DNA of 64,000 nt, from NCBI GenBank assembly GCA_036023115.1, contig JAYKKT010000037.1, positions 372,001 through 436,000 of the forward strand, in the 5' to 3' direction. Made by a program: the position numbers and the translations under genes. Below, piece after piece: positions 23,557 through 33,197 of the stretch (its first letter is position 1; each line of letters begins with the position of its first letter). Under the pieces are notes generated by a model. That model saw only the letters and a program-made list of their open reading frames with translations, made no database searches and was not told where the DNA came from. The DNA is from Brasenia schreberi (lineage: Eukaryota > Streptophyta > Magnoliopsida > Nymphaeales > Cabombaceae).

Positions 23557-26427
23557 TTAGACTCGGAATAGGAGGTCTAAACCATAGGTTTCTTCTAAGA
23601 CAGGCTCCGGGGCACCCTTGACCCAGGTGGTCACAGGGGGTGGCTCCGGCGGTATTCGGGGAGTATAGCCGATCCCGTATCGGCTTGGATTGGCCCTAGG
23701 AAGGATGGGCTCTAGGAGACCCTGGTTTTGTGCCCCTAGACTTTTGTAGGGCGTGTAGCCCATGTTTAATAACATGTTCCACGACCTTTTGTTTTTTGAA
23801 AAGATGGGATATAAGTCGTGGTCCTGGAACATGCTATCGTCCATATTAGGCTCGTAGGGCCTTTTGTCCAGGGGTTTTGGAAATAGGGAACGCTTGGGTT
23901 TTCCTAGGAGGATTAGAGTTGGGAGGGGGCCTGCTTTGGGCGGCCCCTTCACACATACAACCTTCCTAGGGTTGTTCAACACGAGCCGAGGTGGCTCAAC
24001 CATGATTTGCCCCAGGTTAGCCTCATGGGCCTGGGAGCTCGATAAACAAGGGGAGTTTATGATCCCCTGAAGCTGTGGGTGACTCTCACCTAGGATCACT
24101 ACGACTTGGTCCCTAAAAGGGATCTTGACACACTTGTGGAAGGTGGATGGCACAGCGCACAAACTGTGTATCCAGGGTCTTCCCAGCAACAGGTTATAAT
24201 GGGGGTGGATGTCTAAGACATGGAACACCCCCGTGTGTTCAATCCCTCCCGTTTCCATTGGGAGTTCGATGGATCCTAAAGGCCTAGATGCATTCCCATC
24301 GTATCCAGTGATAACGATGGGGCTTGGGTTCACTGAAGTCAAGGTGACTCCGATTTTGTACGCCACGTGAAGTGGAAGGATGTTGAGCCCTCCTCCACCA
24401 TCGACTAGGCACCTGTCCAGAGAGTGGTTGTTTAGAACCACCTCGATATGCAGGGCCTGGTTATGGGTTTCGTAGGGTCTATCTACATCATCTTCCGAAA
24501 AGGTGATGGGCGATTTTGCTCCTAACAAAGCCACTTGGGCAGACAAGGACTCCGGACTTATGTTCGAATCAACCTTGGCCCTTTCTAGAATTTTCTCTAA
24601 GACAAGTCTATGCCTAGGCGAGGTTTTGATAAGCTCTAGGATAGACATGTGAATAGGAATCTTTGAAAGGTGGTTTTCGAAATCATAAGGATTTAGGATG
24701 ATTTTGTCCTTATCTGCTTTTGGCGGACCACTAGGGATACATGCTTTTGAGGGGCCAGGCACACTGACCACCTTTTGAGCACCTTGAAGGTGCGGGGGTT
24801 GGTAGATCCTCCCGGATCTAGTGACTTCCCCCACGACCAGCCTAGGGTTCGCGCTAAACTTGGCTCTAAGGATGAGCTGAGGAGAACCTTGGATTTTCAA
24901 AACTGGTTTTGCCGGGGTTTCCACTTTTGATGGTCCCCGAATGACGACTTGGGCGGGCCTCTTGTATAGTACAAGGATGGGCGCACAAGCAGGTCGACCA
25001 GGTTCGGGCTTTCGCGCTAGTTCCTTGGAAATGGTGAGGGTACATACCTCCTTTCCTTTCCCACTGCCACTGGCGTGTTTGGGAAAGGGTTCCTTGAAGA
25101 TAGCTTGAGGTGGCTCAGATTCCGCAGTGACCTGGAGCCGGCCCTCCGCTATCAAGTTCTCAATTTTATTTAGAAGAGAGAAGCACCGTTTGGTATCATG
25201 GCCTTTGAGCCGATGATACTTGCAAAACCGGTTTAAATACCCCCCTTTGGACGTGACTCCTTCGGGGATTTCAGGGAGTTCGATCATGCCCTGGGCAAGT
25301 AGGAGGTCTAGGACCTCCGACACAGGTTGCCCCAGCGGAGTGTACTCCCGTTTTTCAATTGGTTTTGAAAAGTTGCGTTCTCTCTTATTTTCTATTTTTT
25401 CAAAATTTTTAGAAGTGCCCGCCATGCCTGGATCCACCCGGACATTGGCGATTTTATGGGGCTTTGCCCCTTTGTCCGTTGTGGGCAGCCCATATGCAAT
25501 GGGCTTTTCCACACGTGTTTTGGGAACGGCACTTCCTTTCCATAAGTGGTCGTATGTCCCTTTTCGCAAGTTGGTTTCAAAAAGGGAGGCTTTTTTGATC
25601 AACTTATGGAAAGTTGAAATCTCATGGAGCGAGAGAAGGGTTTTTAACTCGCTTTTAAAATTATCCAGGATGAGCATTACTGCGCATCCTTCGGATATAG
25701 GCTCTCGCACTTGGCCTAAAAGAGACCTCCATCTTATAATGAAGGCATGCACGTCTTCGTTCATGCCTTGCTTTGTATCCCTTAAAGTATTCAGGGTTGG
25801 CGTGACTTCTACGTTGTGTGCAAATCTTTGCATGAAGCAGTTCGCTAACTCTTCAAAAGTAGCGAACTGGCTTAAGTCGTAGGAAGCCAGCCATTTGGCA
25901 GCTGTGCCTTTAAGGGATAGAGGGAACCAATACACCCATTTCATCGAGTCCTTTTTCTTCTTATGGGCTCGACGTGAGAAAAGCTGCAAGTGAGACCTAG
26001 GGTCTCCCATGCCATCATACCGATGGAAGTTCGGTATTTCATCGTCACTGTCTGTTTCGTAATCCATAGGAAGGAAATCAGACAGGGCGTAGCTTCTTTT
26101 CTCTTTATTTTGCCCTTTCAGCAGCTGTTGTGGGGCTTTACGGTCCTTTTGTGTGAAGGACTCGTGGTATTGGTTGCCTTCCATTACGGAGGCTTCTTTT
26201 TGCTTGCGAGGTTTTTCCATTTTCTTTTTAGGCCTTTGTTCACCGTTTGATGAACACGAATCGCCTACTTCAGCCTCTTGGCTGAGAGCATCGATTTTGG
26301 CCTCAAATTCCCTTCTCAAGTCCTCGATTTCATCTAGTTTTATTTTGTTTTTCAAAATCCTCCTAGAGTGAGAACTTGATGCGCATGAGCCTTGGCTCGA
26401 CACTTCACTTGGATTGGATTTTGACAT
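23557..26427 (-). CDS. gag-pro: Element A Gag-protease polyprotein
   Basis: Uninterrupted, 956 residues from the ATG at 26427 (MSKSNPSEV). A TTG three codons upstream is not needed, and C, E and F have an ATG at the homologous place. Order: Ser-rich N terminus with a charged heptad-like helix (about 28-53), capsid-type Retrotrans_gag domain (about 134-258, with FHRYDGMGDP and WLASYDL), zinc motif C-x2-H-x4-H-x4-C (402-415, CKYHRLKGHDTKRC), Pro/Lys-rich linker, aspartic protease (about 655-762) with LVDGGG and LLLGRPWIH. The protease has Asp-Gly-Gly where Asp-Thr/Ser-Gly is usual. It ends at TAA, in frame with the start of pol. Role: assembles the cytoplasmic particle and processes the polyprotein. 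Confidence 0.95.
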   Translation of the reverse strand: MSKSNPSEVSSQGSCASSSHSRRILKNKIKLDEIEDLRREFEAKIDALSQEAEVGDSCSSNGEQRPKKKMEKPRKQKEASVMEGNQYHESFTQKDRKAPQQLLKGQNKEKRSYALSDFLPMDYETDSDDEIPNFHRYDGMGDPRSHLQLFSRRAHKKKKDSMKWVYWFPLSLKGTAAKWLASYDLSQFATFEELANCFMQRFAHNVEVTPTLNTLRDTKQGMNEDVHAFIIRWRSLLGQVREPISEGCAVMLILDNFKSELKTLLSLHEISTFHKLIKKASLFETNLRKGTYDHLWKGSAVPKTRVEKPIAYGLPTTDKGAKPHKIANVRVDPGMAGTSKNFEKIENKRERNFSKPIEKREYTPLGQPVSEVLDLLLAQGMIELPEIPEGVTSKGGYLNRFCKYHRLKGHDTKRCFSLLNKIENLIAEGRLQVTAESEPPQAIFKEPFPKHASGSGKGKEVCTLTISKELARKPEPGRPACAPILVLYKRPAQVVIRGPSKVETPAKPVLKIQGSPQLILRAKFSANPRLVVGEVTRSGRIYQPPHLQGAQKVVSVPGPSKACIPSGPPKADKDKIILNPYDFENHLSKIPIHMSILELIKTSPRHRLVLEKILERAKVDSNISPESLSAQVALLGAKSPITFSEDDVDRPYETHNQALHIEVVLNNHSLDRCLVDGGGGLNILPLHVAYKIGVTLTSVNPSPIVITGYDGNASRPLGSIELPMETGGIEHTGVFHVLDIHPHYNLLLGRPWIHSLCAVPSTFHKCVKIPFRDQVVVILGESHPQLQGIINSPCLSSSQAHEANLGQIMVEPPRLVLNNPRKVVCVKGPPKAGPLPTLILLGKPKRSLFPKPLDKRPYEPNMDDSMFQDHDLYPIFSKNKRSWNMLLNMGYTPYKSLGAQNQGLLEPILPRANPSRYGIGYTPRIPPEPPPVTTWVKGAPEPVLEETYGLDLLFRV

Positions 26428-26452
26428 GCTTTTCAAGCTTTTTCAAAATTTC

Positions 26453-26480
26453 CTAAGTGAAAACAAAGAAAACAAGTTAA
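26453..26480 (-). promoter_or_regulatory. Predicted 3' splice acceptor before gag (A)
   Basis: The sense strand reads TTGTTTTCTTTGTTTTCACT then TAG|G, ending at 26453, 25 nt before the gag ATG. A pyrimidine run plus TAG stands at the matching place in C (ends 32996), E (42501) and F (63212), although the bases around it differ. Inferred acceptor of a leader intron whose donors lie in the LTR. Confidence 0.6.
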
Positions 26481-26545
26481 AATGACACCTTTATAAAATT
26501 TTCGCAAGACTCCTACAAGTAAACTCGTTTTTTGAAAAGGCTCAC

Positions 26546-26563
26546 GTCCCACCGGGCGTGCCA
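26546..26563 (-). promoter_or_regulatory. Primer-binding site of element A
   Basis: Sense TGGCACGCCCGGTGGGAC, 5 nt downstream of the 5' LTR end, identical in E (42391-42408). It starts TGG, complementary to a tRNA CCA end, and 18 nt can pair. I could not assign the tRNA. Confidence 0.85.
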
Positions 26564-28038
26564 ATCTCTGTAGACGCGCGAAAATCCCCGCCTCTTCGCC
26601 CCTTTCGTGGCTTGGAGTGGATCTTATCGTGCGTCTAAGGCCTAGATATACAAACAGGGCGTGCCAGCTAGCTTACTTAAGCTAGCGAAGATATATCAAT
26701 ACTGACTTCTAAACGTGGCGACTGTGAGCAAGTGAGCTCTTGTCGTCGCAGACCTTCTTGCACCGATGCGCAAGGGTCAGTCTGTACGCTTTTACAAAAA
26801 ATCGAGTTTTAGGGAGAAAGTCTACGAAACGGTTCGAGGTGTCTATTTCGGGTCTTTAAGATGCGATTGCATGTTTTAGATCACGTGGATTTGCACGTGC
26901 CTAAGTTTTTTCTTTTATCCCTTTTTGGGTCGCCTAGTTTGTGTGTTATGAACACTCCACTACATGGGCGAATTCGAGCGGGGGTTGCTTTGATGCAATA
27001 TGCGTCCTACCTCGTGGTATGGCGTAGATGCAATGCAAACTCACGCTACTCCAAAGGGAAAACCCGAAATGTAAAGACAATGCTGAAGGGAAATAACAGA
27101 AGGGAAATAACCAAAGGGAAATAACCGAAGGAAAATAACCGAAGGGAAATAACCGAAGGGAGATATGTATATATCTTATGTATATGAGCCCTTACTCGGG
27201 TCTTGCAAATAAGAGCGAAGGCTCAATGTGGGTGCGTGCTTGAATTGAAAGACTTACACACACGACATGAAATTAAACCCAAATATAAATTGCAGTATGG
27301 CCTTGACTAAGGTCTTGGGAGTAAGAGCGAAGGCTCAATGTGTGTGAGAGTGTTTGAATTGAAGTACTACACACACGACATAAATGAAACCCAAATATAA
27401 CTGCAATAAGGCCTTTACTAAGGTCTTGGGAGTAAGAGCGAAGGCTCAATGTGTGTGAAAGTGCTTGAATTGAAAGACTACTCACATGACAAGAAATGAA
27501 ACCCAAATAGTATAGGTCGGCCCTTACTTGGGTCTTTCAAATAAGAGCGAAAGCTCAATGTGTGTGAGAGTGTTTAAATTGAAAGACTTACTCACACGAC
27601 ATGAAATGAAACCCAAATAGTATAGGTCGGCCCTTACTTGGGTCTTTCAAATAAGAGCGAAAGCTCAATGTGTGTGAGAGTGTTTAAATTAAAAGACTTA
27701 CTCACACGACATGAAATGAAACCCAAATAGTATAGGTCGGCCCTTACTTGGGTCTTTCAAATAAGAGCGAAAGCTCAATGTGTGTGAGAGTGTTTAAATT
27801 GAAAGACAACACACCCAACTTAAACAAAACCCTTCGGGAATGAAATATATACGTATACTTATATATTAGGGGCTGATTAGGCCCGTGTGTTCAAAGTTGT
27901 GCACGACTAAGAGAGTGCACGTGTGTGTGGTTGTGCCAAGCCACGTTATTACAAGCGGGGGGAGACTAGGCTCCGTTATTACAACCCCGTATCAAATTGA
28001 ATTTCAAGCAAGCGTATGACTAAAGACCGAGTTTAGAA

Positions 28039-28046
28039 ACTTACAA
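28039..28046 (-). promoter_or_regulatory. Predicted 5' splice donor in LTR A
   Basis: TTGTAAGT on the sense strand, GT starting at 28044. GTAAGT is kept at this place in every LTR here that retains the region. Pairing with the acceptor at 26453 would remove about 1.59 kb including U5 and the primer-binding site. A second donor-like GGTAAGT has its GT at 28493. Confidence 0.6.
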
Positions 28047-28748
28047 GTAGCTGGTCCGTAGAGGTCTTGCTTGAGCGTGGCCTTGGCTTTGGGCTGCAAA
28101 CGGGAGCTCCGCGAAGGTATGTGACCAAGAGTGCTGGCCGGCTGCAAATGGGGCGCGGGATGGACGCCTTGAAGGGGATCGGTGGCAAGTGGGCGGCGCC
28201 TCCAAGTAGGGAGTTTAGAGTAGCTGACTAAGTGGGTCTTAGGGTCACTAGGGAAGTTAGGGACTTAGGGAAACTGGACCTAAAAGGTGAGCTAGTGGGA
28301 AGGCCAAAGAGGACGCCTAGGGGGAGGTCGGCCGAATGGGAGGTGGTGGCTGAGTAGTGGCCAGCCACTTGGGTTATCCTAGGTTCGGCTAGGCTTAGAT
28401 GGTGGCGGCAAAGAGGTTGAGCTAAGGGGAAGATGGGTGGCTAAGAGTGGGGAGGTGGTAGAGAGTGGTTTTGAGGGAGTTTGGGGCACTTACCGAATGG
28501 GGAGAGGTGGCGGATGAAATGGGAAGCAGGCGGGCAGGTGACTGTTGGCGGGTTCGGTTGGGTGGAGGTGGTGGCGTCCGGCTGAGGGATGGTGGTGGTG
28601 GATGGAAGAGGGAAGGTGGCGGTGCAGGTGGTGGCTGGTGGAGCAGGTGGAGCAGTTGGGGAGTGGAGCAGGCGGGCGGATTGGAGAGTGGAATCGGCTG
28701 GGCTGAGGTGAGGGCTCCCACTTGAAAACCCGCCCACAAGGAGGGGGG

Positions 28749-28756
28749 TTTAAATA
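28749..28756 (-). promoter_or_regulatory. TATA-like box of element A 5' LTR
   Basis: Sense TATTTAAA followed by CCCCCCTCC and GGGCGGGTTTT. Same place as TATATAAA in E and TATAAATA in N. Inferred core promoter. Confidence 0.55.
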
Positions 28757-30597
28757 GGGGATGGGTAGGTCGGTTAGGGCTGGGCTGTGGGTAGTGGTTA
28801 GGTGGTTTAGGTAGGGTGGTATGTAGATAAGGTGGGCTGGATGGGGCTGGGCCAGATATTTTAAAACTAGGTGTTTGGGAAAATCGTGGGCTAAGGGTGG
28901 TTTAGGGGTTTAGGGCTAGGTTAGGTGGTTGGGTTTTAGGGTGAGGTTTAGTGAGCTAGGTTAGGTGGTTTAGGCTAGGTTTAGGCTAGGATTAGGGAAA
29001 TTAATCTAGGTTTAGGGAAGGATTAGGGAAGTGGGTTAGGTGATTAGGTTGGGATTAGGCCGGGATTAGGGAAGTGGGTTAGGTGATTAGGTTCAGATTA
29101 GGGGTGGATTAGGGGTTTAGGCTAGGTTTAGGTATTTTTGGCTAGGTTTAGGTGATGGAGCTCCCTTAGCATGGCCCATAAACCTTGATCATCCCATGTT
29201 GGTGCAGCCCTAGGTTAGGTTTTAGCTAATTACAAGCTTAAACCCACTCAATTAGGCTAAACCACAAGATTAAACCCAAACTTGACACACAAGTCAAGCT
29301 TAATACAACACTCTTGATATTTATCACCCCCACTCTCTCTCATGCCCAATATCCCACGTGAATTTCAAGTGGGCCCCACCTTCATTTATGAGAAGGTGAT
29401 GTGGGCCATGGATATGGATATTGGATTGGATCTTTGGATCCAAATCCAAATCCAAGTCCACATATGGGTTTGGATTGGAATCTGGATATATATGGTCCAG
29501 ACCCAATCCAAACTGAACTCTGACTCCTTCGAGCTGGGTTCGAAACGGACGATTCGTGCGGGGCCTGACAGCATCAGTACTCCGTCTGCGTTGGGTCTTC
29601 GCCAACATAGTCGTCCGCCTCCGTTTCTGCCTTCTGGAGATGACTTCAAATGCTTTTTTGATAAGAACAGGGTCTTGGACGTTCGAGATCCTGAGGTGTG
29701 AATCAGATACAAGAGATGTTGTGCCGGGCTCGACAGGTGCTCCGGTTCCGGGCTCTTCTGGGCTCTCCTGGTCCTGTCTTGATCAGGCCAAGCCACTTCG
29801 GGGTTTCAAAACATGTTTTAAAAGGGTTTTCAAAAGCTATATCATATGTTTTGAAAGATAAAGTTTTAAAACATATATACAGGGTTGTTTGGAAGGCTCC
29901 TGGGTTTCCAAACTCAAAAACGGCCCTTTGGGGCTGCTTGTATCAAAACCAGATTTGTTTAAGAAATTCGTGGGATTTCGGGGTGTTTACACCGTGCCAG
30001 CTAGCTTACTCAAACTAGCGAAGGTTTTTGAAATGATTTTCTGACTTTGGCGATTGTGGGCAAGCGGGCTCTTTTCGCTTAAACCTTCTTGAACCGACGC
30101 TCAAGGGTTAGTTTCAGCGCTTAAAAACTTCAATTTTCAAACAAGTTTTTACTTCGAATGATAAGTGTTTGACGAATTTGATTCGTGCCTTTCTCCCTTT
30201 TTATTACGTGGTTGGACGTCCCTATTTTCTTGCAAGTTTTTATCTATTTAGGCTTGATGTGTGTGTGAAATGTGCAGCCTAATTTCAGCATGGTTTGAGC
30301 GAGGTTTTGAGCGATTTTACAGCAATGAGCGGATGCAGAGATGCAGACGAGTTGAGCCTTTCCTTCATTTTTTGACCCGATCTTGAGCTGGATTTGGGAT
30401 CGGGTTTCACTTGTTTGTTTGAGCTGCTTTACAAACCTTGGGTTTTGGCTTGGGTTTGAAAACCTTTATTTTGAAAGATTTTCTGAAAAAAAGTTCAAAC
30501 TTCAAAATTTTGGGGTTTTTATAAGTTCAAAAGGCTGTGAGCTGGTTTTCGAAATCCAGGAGTTTGTTGAAAACGTTCCTATTTTGGGGTGTTTACA

Positions 30598-31540
30598 GAT
30601 GCCCCTCTTTGGCATTTATCCAAATACAATCCAAATGTATTTGGATAATGTCAAAGAAGATAACACCCCTTTTGTTTTCCTCCCTGGATCTTTCCTCGAG
30701 AATATGGATCATTTCTGCTTTCTAAAAACCCTTTTCCTTAAGATAGGTAAGAGAGGATTTTCGCCAAAGGGGACTTGGCCTATTGTGGGTCTAGTCCTAA
30801 TTGGGATCATGTGTTTGACGATCCTATGTGCATGCATGATCATGAGTGGGTGACATGGATGATATGTTGGAGAAAATGATTTTCTAGAGACCATAATCAT
30901 GCAATGATCAAACTCGGGAGGCTTATGAAGGCTGGCTACCCTAAGTAAGCTGGTCTCATGTTGCTCAATGTTCAGGGTTTTTCCAAATCTGATTTCGAAA
31001 GAGGAGAACCCTTTTAGCTTTAATCGCAAGGATTTTCGGCTTCTTGTGTTTCCCTTCACTTGAGTCTTAACACCCACTACTTTAGTAGAGGTTTTATGAG
31101 AAAATCAAGAAACATTGCAAAAATTTCTACGCCTTACCCAACAACGTCTAATTCTCAAACAAAATGAGGATCAAATAAGAAGATCCTATTTTTACTCTAG
31201 GACTTTCTGAAATGAACCTTTTTCCATTGGGATAAATCATAGGGATATGGGAAAGAGTTGACACGGTCTCATCTGAAGCGTCTCGTGGTTTAAGGCAAAG
31301 AGACGGAAAATTTGCTCTTTTGAGCTTTTTGGCAATTATTTCTTTTTCTTTCATAGAGGGCCTCCTATTTTGGAGGATTTTTCTTTTCGTTTTTCCCTCT
31401 TTTCTTTTTTCAATCGAAGAACGATTTTCTTTCTTTTTCCTATTTTGCCTTCCTTTGGAAGGGAACTTTTTGGAGGGATTTTCCTCTTTTTCTGCTTTTT
31501 GCCAATTTTTCCTTTTGGAGAAGAGAAATGAAGAGGGGAG
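30598..31540 (-). other. Element B 3' untranslated region with polypurine tract and hairpins
   Basis: Matches A's 3' untranslated region over its first 945 bp but no integrase follows. It holds the polypurine tract (reverse of 30598-30613), the adjoining hairpin at 30607-30656 with a longer loop, and a second hairpin CCTCC-TATTTT-GGAGG at 31361-31376. At 31540 it switches to + strand LTR sequence of element C, with only a few bases of shared GGAG at the joint. The rest of B is missing. The open frames here (for example 30383-30853) cross the LTR boundary and are not credible genes. Confidence 0.8.
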
Positions 31541-32880
31541 CGAATCACTTGTAAGTGTTTCAAATTCGGTATTTCATATCTCCTTCTACGTTTAATTCAA
31601 TTTGGATACGGGGTTGTATTAATGGAGCGTTGTCTCCCCCCGGGTTGTAATATTGGTGCTTGATACACAAGACATACATGAGCACTTGAGCCTTAGCTCT
31701 TAACTCATACACAAGCACCCATATGCACGATTGAGCCTTCGCTCTTACTCCTAAAACTCTAGTAAGAGCTGCGTGAGTTGTCTTTAATTTTATACACTCC
31801 ACACACGCGTGCATTGAGCCTTCGCTCTTATCATATATATGTTTTTCAACTTAGCTGGGTTGTTACATTAAGTCATGTGAGTTTGTCTTTCATTTACACA
31901 CTCGCACCCAAAGAACACCCGAGCGCTTGCTCAAGCACCTCACGCACCATTTTGGCCTTGGCAACCACTAAGATATGCCATATTTCTATATTTTCCGCTG
32001 TGTTTTCCCAGTTCAGCTGCGTGTGTTGCCTTTACATTTATACACAAACACAACATGTGCATGTTGACGACCTTCGGGCTCATATATATATAGTTGTATC
32101 TCCCTTTCTGCTGGGTTTTACATTTCAGCTGCGTGCATTGTCTTTACATTTACACACGATACATACGCGCATGTTGGCGACCTTCGGGCCCATATATATA
32201 TAGTATTTTCCTTCCGCACTTTACATTCAAGTTGAGCAGGGTTTTACATTCAAGTCGTGTGAGTTGCCTTTCAATTTATACACAACACACACGCCCACAA
32301 TTGAGCCTTTCCGCTCTTAAGATATAGCTATATTTTCCTTTTGCAATTTCCCTTTTGTGATTTCCCTTTCACAATTTCCCTTCGGCTATGTCTTTCAATT
32401 TCGGGTTTTAAAGTTCAGCTGTGTGAGTTTGCATTGCATATTCCCCATACCACGAGATAGGGCACATACTTGCATCAAAGCAACCTTGAACCACCCGTGC
32501 AAAATTGCCAAGACTTAGGCACTTGATGCACACATCTCACGCCTAAGTGGCTAAAAACAAAGACATAGGATACATGCAAACCCCACGTGGATAAAATTTG
32601 CAACTAGACAAACCAAATCGATCAAACACTTTCAAAAAAGGTCACACTTGTTCAAAATCGAGTTTTCTAAAGCGTACAAACCAACCCTTGAGCATCGGTT
32701 TAAGAAGGTTTGCGACAAAAAGAGCCCACTTGTCCACAGTCGCCCCATAAGTCAGATATTTCAAAAACTTACTTCGCTAGCTTGAGTAAGCTAGCTAGCA
32801 CACCCTTTAAGCGACTTAGACATACGAAAAGGTTCACTTCATGCCTAAGAACCCAGAGTTGAAAATTTTCTGTGTCTACA
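31541..32880 (+). mobile_element. Element C, 3' part of the 5' LTR
   Basis: Begins mid-LTR at CGAATCACTTGTAAGTG, closely like F at 61663, and ends TGTGTCTACA at 32880. It holds the donor site (GT at 31551), the TACGGGG module (31607-31655) and GAGC...GCTC hairpins. U3 and the promoter are lost at the junction with B, so this copy should be silent. Confidence 0.85.
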
Positions 32881-32883
32881 GAT

Positions 32884-32903
32884 TTGACTCACCCGGTGGA
32901 ACC
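32884..32903 (+). promoter_or_regulatory. Decayed primer-binding site of element C
   Basis: TGACTCACCCGGTGGAAC is an imperfect version of the A/E site, again just inside the LTR end (TCTACA at 32880). Confidence 0.65.
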
Positions 32904-33020
32904 TGGGTCTTAAGAAAAGTCGATTCAAATAAACAGACCTCTTGAAAATTTTTCAAGAAAAAGTGTTTTAACTCTTTGTGTGTTGCATTTTCCTAGTTGG
33001 GTTTTAAAAGCATCGGAGCC

Positions 33021-33197
33021 ATGTCAAGTCCAGGCTCCCAAGAAGTGTCTAGCCATGCCTCATGCGCATCAAGTTCTCATTCTAGGAAATTTTTGCAAAA
33101 CCCGAGATCAAAAAGAAGAAATCGAGGAGTTAAGAAGGGACTTTGAGGCCAAGATCGCTGCTCTTAGCCAAGAGGCTGAAGTAGCTGATTCATGTTC
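33021..33197 (+). pseudogene. gag: Element C gag N-terminal fragment
   Basis: ATG at 33021 gives MSSPGSQEVSSHASCASSSHSRK, clearly like the Gag start of A, E and F. A frameshift moves the rest (EEIEELRRDFEAKIAALSQEAEVADSCS) into the next frame. At about 33197 the sequence switches to - strand integrase of element D. A pyrimidine-TAG acceptor ends at 32996, upstream of the ATG. Confidence 0.9.

Larger units (their letters stand above)
15133..29991 (-). mobile_element. Complete Tat-type Ty3/gypsy element A
   Basis: A 14.86-kb element in reverse orientation with two LTRs (15133-18575 and 26569-29991), a primer-binding site, gag-pro, pol, a 1.2-kb 3' untranslated region and a polypurine tract. 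CCGTG at 15128-15132 and 29992-29996 is an exact 5-bp target duplication, and the LTR B sequence is continuous across it. By eye the two LTRs differ by only about two substitutions plus a few short indels, so the insertion is very recent. Gag-pro is open throughout; pol has five single-base frame changes relative to E. Confidence 0.96.
26569..29991 (-). repeat. 5' LTR of element A
   Basis: 3423 bp. On the sense strand: TGTAAACACCCC start (29991), U3 with GGATTT/GGATCC blocks (29400-29510), C-rich CCTAAAC stretch (28880-29160), TATA-like box (28749-28756), AAACCC...GGGTTT inverted repeat, donor sites at 28493 and 28044, TACGGGG module (27945-27993), 110-bp tandem array (27230-27810), GCTAGC block, GCGCGTCTACA end (26569). 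Confidence 0.96.
15056..30597 (-). mobile_element. LTR B (3' LTR of element B), split by element A
   Basis: B's LTR pieces are 15056-15132 and 29997-30597, on either side of A and its CCGTG duplication. The left piece is the reverse complement of an LTR end like that of K (TATAAACATGAAAAC, with TG changed to TA). The right piece ends GGGGTGTTTACA at 30597 and is followed by a polypurine tract, so this is the 3' LTR of a - strand element. Only about 670 bp remain; most of U3 and R is missing compared with the 3-kb relatives. The 5 bp before it, AATCC (15051-15055), should be the target duplication in P; its partner is not found. Confidence 0.75.

Noticed and set aside
23195..23560. Phe-rich 121-codon frame on + opposite the start of A's pol
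   Set aside because: It is the shadow of the Lys-rich N terminus of pol on the other strand; E shows the same shadow at 45396-45760.
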